NCBI RefSeq assembly: GCF_036226665.1
Contig: NZ_CP109007.1
Span: 6,262,001 to 6,326,000 of the forward strand
Length of the DNA: 64,000 bases
Direction of reading: 5' to 3'
Source of the DNA: Streptomyces sp. NBC_00691
Lineage (GTDB): Bacteria; Actinomycetota; Actinomycetes; Streptomycetales; Streptomycetaceae
Part shown: one piece after another, positions 59,609 through 64,000 of the stretch
Position numbering within the stretch: the stretch's first letter is position 1
How the letters are laid out: each line of letters begins with the position of its first letter
The notes under the pieces: generated by a model
The model's input: the letters and a program-made list of their open reading frames with translations, nothing else
Database searches by the model: none
What the model was told of the DNA's origin: nothing
Position numbers and translations under genes: made by a program

Positions 59609-60216
59609 CCACCGCCCCGGGGCGCGGGCAGGACCCGGCACGGCCGACGCGCCCCGCGCCGGGTCCCGGTCCCGTGTCGGGTCCCGGCCCCGCGCCGGGT
59701 CCCGGTCCCGGGCCCGTACCTGTCCCCGCACCCGCGCCCCTCCCCGTACCCGCCGAAGAACTCAGGTTCATGGCCGAACGGCTGCTCTCCACCGTCCGGG
59801 AGGACATCGGCCGCGCCGACACCAAGGCCGCCATCCTGCTCTCCGGCGCCCTCGCCTTCCTGGCGGTCGTCTTCTCCGGCGACCGCGCCCTGCTGCCCGA
59901 CTCGGGACCCGGGCTCGTCCTCCTGCTCCTCGCGGGCGCGCTCTGGACGGCCGGTGTCCTGATGCTCGTCTCGGTGGTGCTGCCCCGCACCCGGATCGGG
60001 GCCGACCGCACGTTCCTGCGCGAGCTGACGGGCGGACCGTCGGAGACCGCGCTGCGCGAGCGGCTCTCCGCGCCCGGCGCGGACGCCACCGGCTGGCTCC
60101 TCGAACAGGCCAGCGTGCACGGCCTCGTGCTCGCGGCGAAGTACCGGTGGCTGCGCCTGGGCGTGTCCGCCCTCGCGCTCGGCGCCCTTCTGGCCCTCTT
60201 CAGCGAACTGTGGTGA
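59605..60216 (+). CDS. Pycsar-effector-like (PycTM) membrane protein
   Basis: The GTG at 59605 overlaps the previous stop; 203 aa. After a Pro/Gly repeat arm (1-50) the sequence LLSTVREDIGRADTKAAILL begins the domain seen in Pycsar system effector (PycTM) proteins, where a conserved RADTKA leads straight into the first membrane helix. Three hydrophobic segments: 76-91, 103-127 and the C-terminal ~185-200. In Pycsar, a cyclic pyrimidine nucleotide triggers such proteins to damage the membrane. A cyclase is encoded three genes upstream. Alternatively it is only a membrane anchor. Confidence 0.7.
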   Translation: MTTAPGRGQDPARPTRPAPGPGPVSGPGPAPGPGPGPVPVPAPAPLPVPAEELRFMAERLLSTVREDIGRADTKAAILLSGALAFLAVVFSGDRALLPDSGPGLVLLLLAGALWTAGVLMLVSVVLPRTRIGADRTFLRELTGGPSETALRERLSAPGADATGWLLEQASVHGLVLAAKYRWLRLGVSALALGALLALFSELW

Positions 60217-60224
60217 GAGAGAAC

Positions 60225-62672
60225 ATGCAGTGGACCCACAAGGGGAGCGCCCTGCTCCTCGCCGGAGCGCTCCTCGCGCTCGCCGGCCCGCTCGCGGCGA
60301 CGACCGCCTCGGGCGCGCCCGGCGTCCCCGGGGCGCGGGCGGTCCCCCGTACCGCTCCCGCAGCCCCCGCCGACCCCGCCGAAGGGCCCGACCCCATCGA
60401 CTTCGCCGTCGTGGTCGACCAGTCGGCGAGCCTCGCCGACAAGGATCTGGCCCGCGAGACCGAGGCCGCGGCGCTGCTCGTCCAGGGCGAGATATCGGAG
60501 CGCTCCCGGGCCGCCGTGATCGGCTTCGGCAGCTCGGAGAAGCGCGGCCAGTCGCCCGTACGCGAGGTGTGCCCGCTCACCGCCGCCGACGCGTCGGGCC
60601 GCGAGCGGCTCAGCGAGTGCGTCCAGGAGCTGGGGCGCCGCGACACCGCGCGGATGGGCCCCGGCACCGACTTTCCGGCCGCCGTCCGGCAGGCCGTCAC
60701 CCGCCTCACCGGGACCGCGGCCGGACCCGGCGCGGACACCGGCACCGGCGGAGCCGGGAAGCCCGGCACCCCCAAGGTCGTCTTCCTGCTCACCGACGGC
60801 AAGCTCGACGTCGCCGACAGCCCCGAGTACGGCACCGACCGGGAGAGCCGCCAGTCCAACGGGGCGAAGCGGCTCGTCGAGGAACTCGCCCGCGCCCGGG
60901 CGGCCGGCGTCCAGATCTGGCCCCTCGGCTTCGGCGGCGAGCTCGACCGCGCCGCCCTCACCGCGATGGCCGAGGGCGGCTACCGGGGCGCCTGCTCCGA
61001 GATCCCCGGCTCCGCCCCGCGCATGCGGGTCGTCGGCACCTCCGCCGAGATCGACAAGGCCCTCCAGGAGACCTTCGCCGCCGCCCGCTGTGCCCGGATC
61101 GCGCACGGCACCGTCGGCAAGCCGCCCGCCGACCTGACCGTCACCATCCCGCCGATCGCCACCGACGGCTCCCTCACGGTCGCCAAGCACGACCCCGAGG
61201 TGCGGGTCACCTACTACGACCCGGCGGGCCGCAAGGTGCCCGTCCGGGGCGAGTTCGACGGTTCCTCGTTCGAGGTCAGCGGAGTGGACGGCCCGGTCGA
61301 GGCGCTGCGGGTGAGGAACCCGCTGCCCGGACCCTGGCGGGTGCACATCGAGGCGCCCGCCGGCCACGGCGACCGCGAGGTCGCCGTGCGGGCCATCTGG
61401 CAGGGCCGGCTGCGCTCCGCCGTCGTCCTCGACCCGGCGTCCCCGCGCGCCGGCGAGCAGGTCAGGATCGAGGTGCAGATGCAGACCCGGCGCGGCGTCG
61501 TCATCACCGACCCGCGCCAGCTGGAGGACCTCTCCGTCGCGGCCGACCTGAGCGGCGAGGGCTTCGAGCCGGTCAGCTTCCGGCTCGCCGACGACGGCAA
61601 GGCCCCCGACGCCAAGGCGGGTGACGTCCGGTTCACCGGCACGCTCACCGTCCCCGCGAGCGCCACCGGCGCCCTGGAGCTCGTCACCCGCATGGAGGCG
61701 CCCGGGATCACCTCCGACCGGCGCCCGCTGCACGCTGTCACCTCCCAGGGCGCACCGCTGGTGACCGCCGCCCTCTCCGTCGACGGCGACTCCGTGCGCC
61801 CCGGTGCCACCGTCCGCGGCACCCTCGACGTCACCAACAACGACTCCGTGCCGCACACCCTGCGCCTGGGCCTCGCCGACCAGACCCCGGGCGCCGAACT
61901 CGCGGTCGCCCCTGGCACCGTGACGGCCCCGCCGAACGGCAGCACCCGGATCCCCTTCACCGTCACCGTCGGCAGGCACACTCCCTTCGGCGTACTCGGC
62001 GGCCAGGTCACCGTCGTGGACGCCGCGGACGGCCGCACCCTGCGCGGCGCCCTCCTGGACGTCCGGGTGGTCGAACCGCCGACCTGGTGGGAGCGCTGGT
62101 GGAAGGCCGTGGTCGGCGGGGCCGTCGTCGTCCTCCTCGTGGGCACCTTCGTCGGCATCCGGTTCGCGTTCCGGCGCCGCCGCCGCGACCTCACCGGCGT
62201 CACGCTCGAACTCTGCCAGGACGGCCGCTCGCTCGACTCGCTGACCGTCCGCCACGGGCAGAGCCCCGGCGGCAGCTTCGCCTTCACCGTCGACGAGCCG
62301 TACGGGACGCCGGCCACCCTCCGCCGCGTCCCCGGCGGCGGTTCCGCCGCCCATGTGCTGCGCCGCACCGGCGCGGGCGAGCTGCTGCTGCGCCCCCGCG
62401 GCGGGGCCCAGGTCCCCGTGCGGACCGGCGAGCCGGCCGGGCTCGGCGAGCACGAGCTGGTCGTACGGGGCGGCCGCGCGGCGCCGGCCGGCGGCGGCCG
62501 GGGCACACCGACCCGTGGTGGCCGGGGCATGCCGTGGTCCCGCGGGCCCCGGCGTACCGGCGGCGGAGCCGGAGGCGGCGGGACGGACGGCTCGGGCGCG
62601 GGTTCCGGTTCCCTCGCCGGAGCGGGCCGGGACGGTTCGCCCGGCGCGACCGAACACGACGACAACTTCTGA
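60225..62672 (+). CDS. Membrane-anchored von Willebrand A domain protein
   Basis: The start is ATG 60225 with GAGAGA upstream (GTG 60213 possible); 815 aa. An N-terminal signal peptide (SALLLAGALLALAGPLAATT) leads to an extracellular vWA domain with a complete MIDAS: D65-x-S67-x-S69 in VVVDQSASL, Thr in GPGTDFPAAV and Asp in FLLTDGKLDVADS. Two beta-rich modules follow (AVVLDPASPRAGEQVRIEVQ, RGTLDVTNNDSVPHTLRLGL). A membrane helix at ~625-645 (VVGGAVVVLLVGTFVGIRFA) leads to a cytoplasmic beta-rich domain and Gly-rich tail. It could sense envelope state or bind a cell-surface partner for the cytoplasmic components. Confidence 0.85.
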   Translation: MQWTHKGSALLLAGALLALAGPLAATTASGAPGVPGARAVPRTAPAAPADPAEGPDPIDFAVVVDQSASLADKDLARETEAAALLVQGEISERSRAAVIGFGSSEKRGQSPVREVCPLTAADASGRERLSECVQELGRRDTARMGPGTDFPAAVRQAVTRLTGTAAGPGADTGTGGAGKPGTPKVVFLLTDGKLDVADSPEYGTDRESRQSNGAKRLVEELARARAAGVQIWPLGFGGELDRAALTAMAEGGYRGACSEIPGSAPRMRVVGTSAEIDKALQETFAAARCARIAHGTVGKPPADLTVTIPPIATDGSLTVAKHDPEVRVTYYDPAGRKVPVRGEFDGSSFEVSGVDGPVEALRVRNPLPGPWRVHIEAPAGHGDREVAVRAIWQGRLRSAVVLDPASPRAGEQVRIEVQMQTRRGVVITDPRQLEDLSVAADLSGEGFEPVSFRLADDGKAPDAKAGDVRFTGTLTVPASATGALELVTRMEAPGITSDRRPLHAVTSQGAPLVTAALSVDGDSVRPGATVRGTLDVTNNDSVPHTLRLGLADQTPGAELAVAPGTVTAPPNGSTRIPFTVTVGRHTPFGVLGGQVTVVDAADGRTLRGALLDVRVVEPPTWWERWWKAVVGGAVVVLLVGTFVGIRFAFRRRRRDLTGVTLELCQDGRSLDSLTVRHGQSPGGSFAFTVDEPYGTPATLRRVPGGGSAAHVLRRTGAGELLLRPRGGAQVPVRTGEPAGLGEHELVVRGGRAAPAGGGRGTPTRGGRGMPWSRGPRRTGGGAGGGGTDGSGAGSGSLAGAGRDGSPGATEHDDNF

Positions 62673-62693
62673 ACGGGTCCCGAGGAGAACGAC

Positions 62694-64000
62694 ATGAAGA
62701 TCTATCAGCCCATGCTCTTCGTCGGACTCGGCGGCACCGGCGGACGCATCGGCACCGAGCTCGAACGCAGTCTGCGCCGGGAGCTGTGCGGCCCCGACGG
62801 CACCGACATGGTCGACGGCGGCCGCCGTCTGCCCTTCCAGCTGCCCGACTGCCTGCAGTTCGTCTACGCCGACTTCAGCGAGGCAGAGCTGCTCAACTAC
62901 CCCCAGTTCAAGGCGAAGGGCGCCGAGGGCGCCGCCTTCGCCCGTACCTCCCGGATCGTGCGCGACCTGCTGCCCACCGACTTCGACTCCTCGCCCGAGG
63001 TGACCCGCATGCTGCGCGTCTCCGTTCCCGGGGAGACGCGGCTCTGGCTGCCGCCGAAGGCCAGGGAGCCGCGCGTCGCCCCGCTCAACAGCGGGGCGGG
63101 ACAGCTGCCGACCGTCGGACGCTCCGCGCTCTTCGCGACCGTCCGCTCCGGACTCGAACCCGTCCTGCGTCAGCTCCGCGAGGCGATCGGCGCCATCGGC
63201 CAGGCCGCGGGCGATCTGCGGCGGGTCGGCGGCGGGAAGATCCGGGGCTGCGACGTGTTCGTCGCCTTCTCCGTCGCCGGCGGCACCGGGGCCGGCATCT
63301 TCTACGACTTCATCCACCTCATCGGGCACGAGTTCCGCAACGCCCGGGTGCCCGGGGTGAAGATCTACCCGCTCGTCGTCATGCCCTCCGCCTTCCCGCC
63401 CGAGGCCGGCGGCGGACGCGAGGCCGAGCTCAACTCGGCCCGCGCCCTCGTGGACCTCTCGCGGCTCGTCGACGACCAGAACGTGCCCGACGCCATCGAC
63501 CAGGTCGGTGACGTCGAGGACCGCGGGCGGCTCAGCGTCACGTACCCCGGCGACGGCGTCGTCGCGCTGCGTCCCGCCACCATGCAGACCGCCTTCCTCT
63601 TCTCCAAGCCCTCCGTCATCAACGGCGACGACCTGCGCCGCTCCATCGCCGCCATGGTGATGTCGCTGATCGGCACCGATCTCGGCGTGGACACCGGCTC
63701 CGCGACCCGCGCCGAGGAGGACTACCAGTCCTTCGCCGCCAGCTTCATCAACAAGAGCGTGGAGCGCTCCACCCCGGCCCGTACCGGCATCGGCTACCGC
63801 GGCATGTCCACCAGCCTCGCCGCCGCCCTCACCGTGCCCGTCGACGACCTCGCCGAGATCGTCGCCGCCCGGCTCCTCGCCCAGGCCGTCCGCGGCATGA
63901 CCGACCGGGCCCGGCGCCCCGACCGGGAGGGGCAGAACCACGTCAGGGAACTGTTCAACCGATCCGGCATCGGCCGCCTCTGGACCCGGGACGCCCCGGA
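62694..64000 (+). CDS. Tubulin-like GTPase protein, cut by the window end
   Basis: The ATG at 62694 follows GAGGAG; 435 codons are visible and the frame is open at the edge. N-terminal YQPMLFVGLGGTGGRIGTEL is a nucleotide-binding Gly-rich loop. At ~193, FSVAGGTGAGIFYDFIHLIG is the tubulin/FtsZ signature (GGTGAG). It belongs to the bacterial tubulin-like group (Tubulin_2), found with vWA proteins in conflict-type and developmental operons. It probably polymerises or forms a GTP-regulated platform. It is not the cell's FtsZ: the surrounding sequence and context differ. Confidence 0.82.
   Translation, partial: MKIYQPMLFVGLGGTGGRIGTELERSLRRELCGPDGTDMVDGGRRLPFQLPDCLQFVYADFSEAELLNYPQFKAKGAEGAAFARTSRIVRDLLPTDFDSSPEVTRMLRVSVPGETRLWLPPKAREPRVAPLNSGAGQLPTVGRSALFATVRSGLEPVLRQLREAIGAIGQAAGDLRRVGGGKIRGCDVFVAFSVAGGTGAGIFYDFIHLIGHEFRNARVPGVKIYPLVVMPSAFPPEAGGGREAELNSARALVDLSRLVDDQNVPDAIDQVGDVEDRGRLSVTYPGDGVVALRPATMQTAFLFSKPSVINGDDLRRSIAAMVMSLIGTDLGVDTGSATRAEEDYQSFAASFINKSVERSTPARTGIGYRGMSTSLAAALTVPVDDLAEIVAARLLAQAVRGMTDRARRPDREGQNHVRELFNRSGIGRLWTRDAP

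Noticed and set aside
59586..63941. 1,451-codon minus-strand open frame
   Set aside because: It is antisense to three genes with clear domains (PycTM-like, vWA, tubulin-like); the sequence is low-complexity Gly/Ala/Val.

Overview
The window is high-GC actinobacterial DNA with strong GC bias at third codon positions, GTG/TTG starts and many 4-bp stop/start overlaps. Gene content (SepF-like protein, SARP and LAL regulators, F420-type luciferase-like oxidoreductase, Pnkp/Hen1, tubulin-like/vWA operon) points to a Streptomyces or close relative. No tRNA, rRNA or CRISPR array was recognised.

Region 1 (1-10.4 kb) is accessory DNA. A very large minus-strand protein runs off the left edge. Next come a lower-GC stretch with gene remnants, an excisionase-like and tyrosine integrase pair, a SWIM zinc-finger protein, and a DUF262/HNH nuclease whose C-terminus looks like a RAMA/DUF4357 modified-DNA reader.

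Region 2 (10.7-33 kb) is a biosynthetic cluster whose enzyme set matches dithiolopyrrolone (holomycin/thiolutin type) biosynthesis: a Cy-A(Cys)-PCP NRPS, acyl-CoA dehydrogenase, thioesterase, GMC oxidoreductase, cysteine-decarboxylase-like flavoprotein, globin, MFS exporter and GliT/HlmI-like dithiol oxidase. No HlmA-type acyltransferase is seen. Extra genes are present: a ThiO-like FAD oxidase, a Rid protein, two methyltransferases, a degenerate condensation domain and a thioesterase with a mutated nucleophile. Two repeated DNA motifs divide the cluster into two apparent regulons. Motif A (3 copies) sits at the promoters of the NRPS operon, the SARP operon and the condensation-like operon. 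Motif B (3 copies) lies ahead of the dithiol oxidase, the exporter and one methyltransferase, which are the three expected self-protection functions. Regulators are an XRE-cupin protein, a SARP and a large LAL-type LuxR protein.

Region 3 (33-53 kb) is mostly ordinary chromosomal content: a NarL two-component pair, KhtTU-like antiporter, BlaI/M56 pair, TerB-like protein, ArsB-like transporter, GntR and LysR regulators, VOC protein, SepF, AAA ATPase, MazG, LLM oxidoreductase, homocysteine methyltransferase, and the Hen1-Pnkp RNA-repair cassette.

Region 4 (53.4 kb to the right edge) holds a Crp-like regulator followed by a tightly coupled operon: class III nucleotide cyclase, Walker/HEAT-like protein, PHB/SPFH-like protein, Pycsar-effector-like membrane protein, vWA membrane protein and a tubulin-like GTPase that runs off the right edge. 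This combination looks like a membrane-associated, cyclic-nucleotide-linked conflict or signalling system and is the strongest candidate for an undescribed system in the window.
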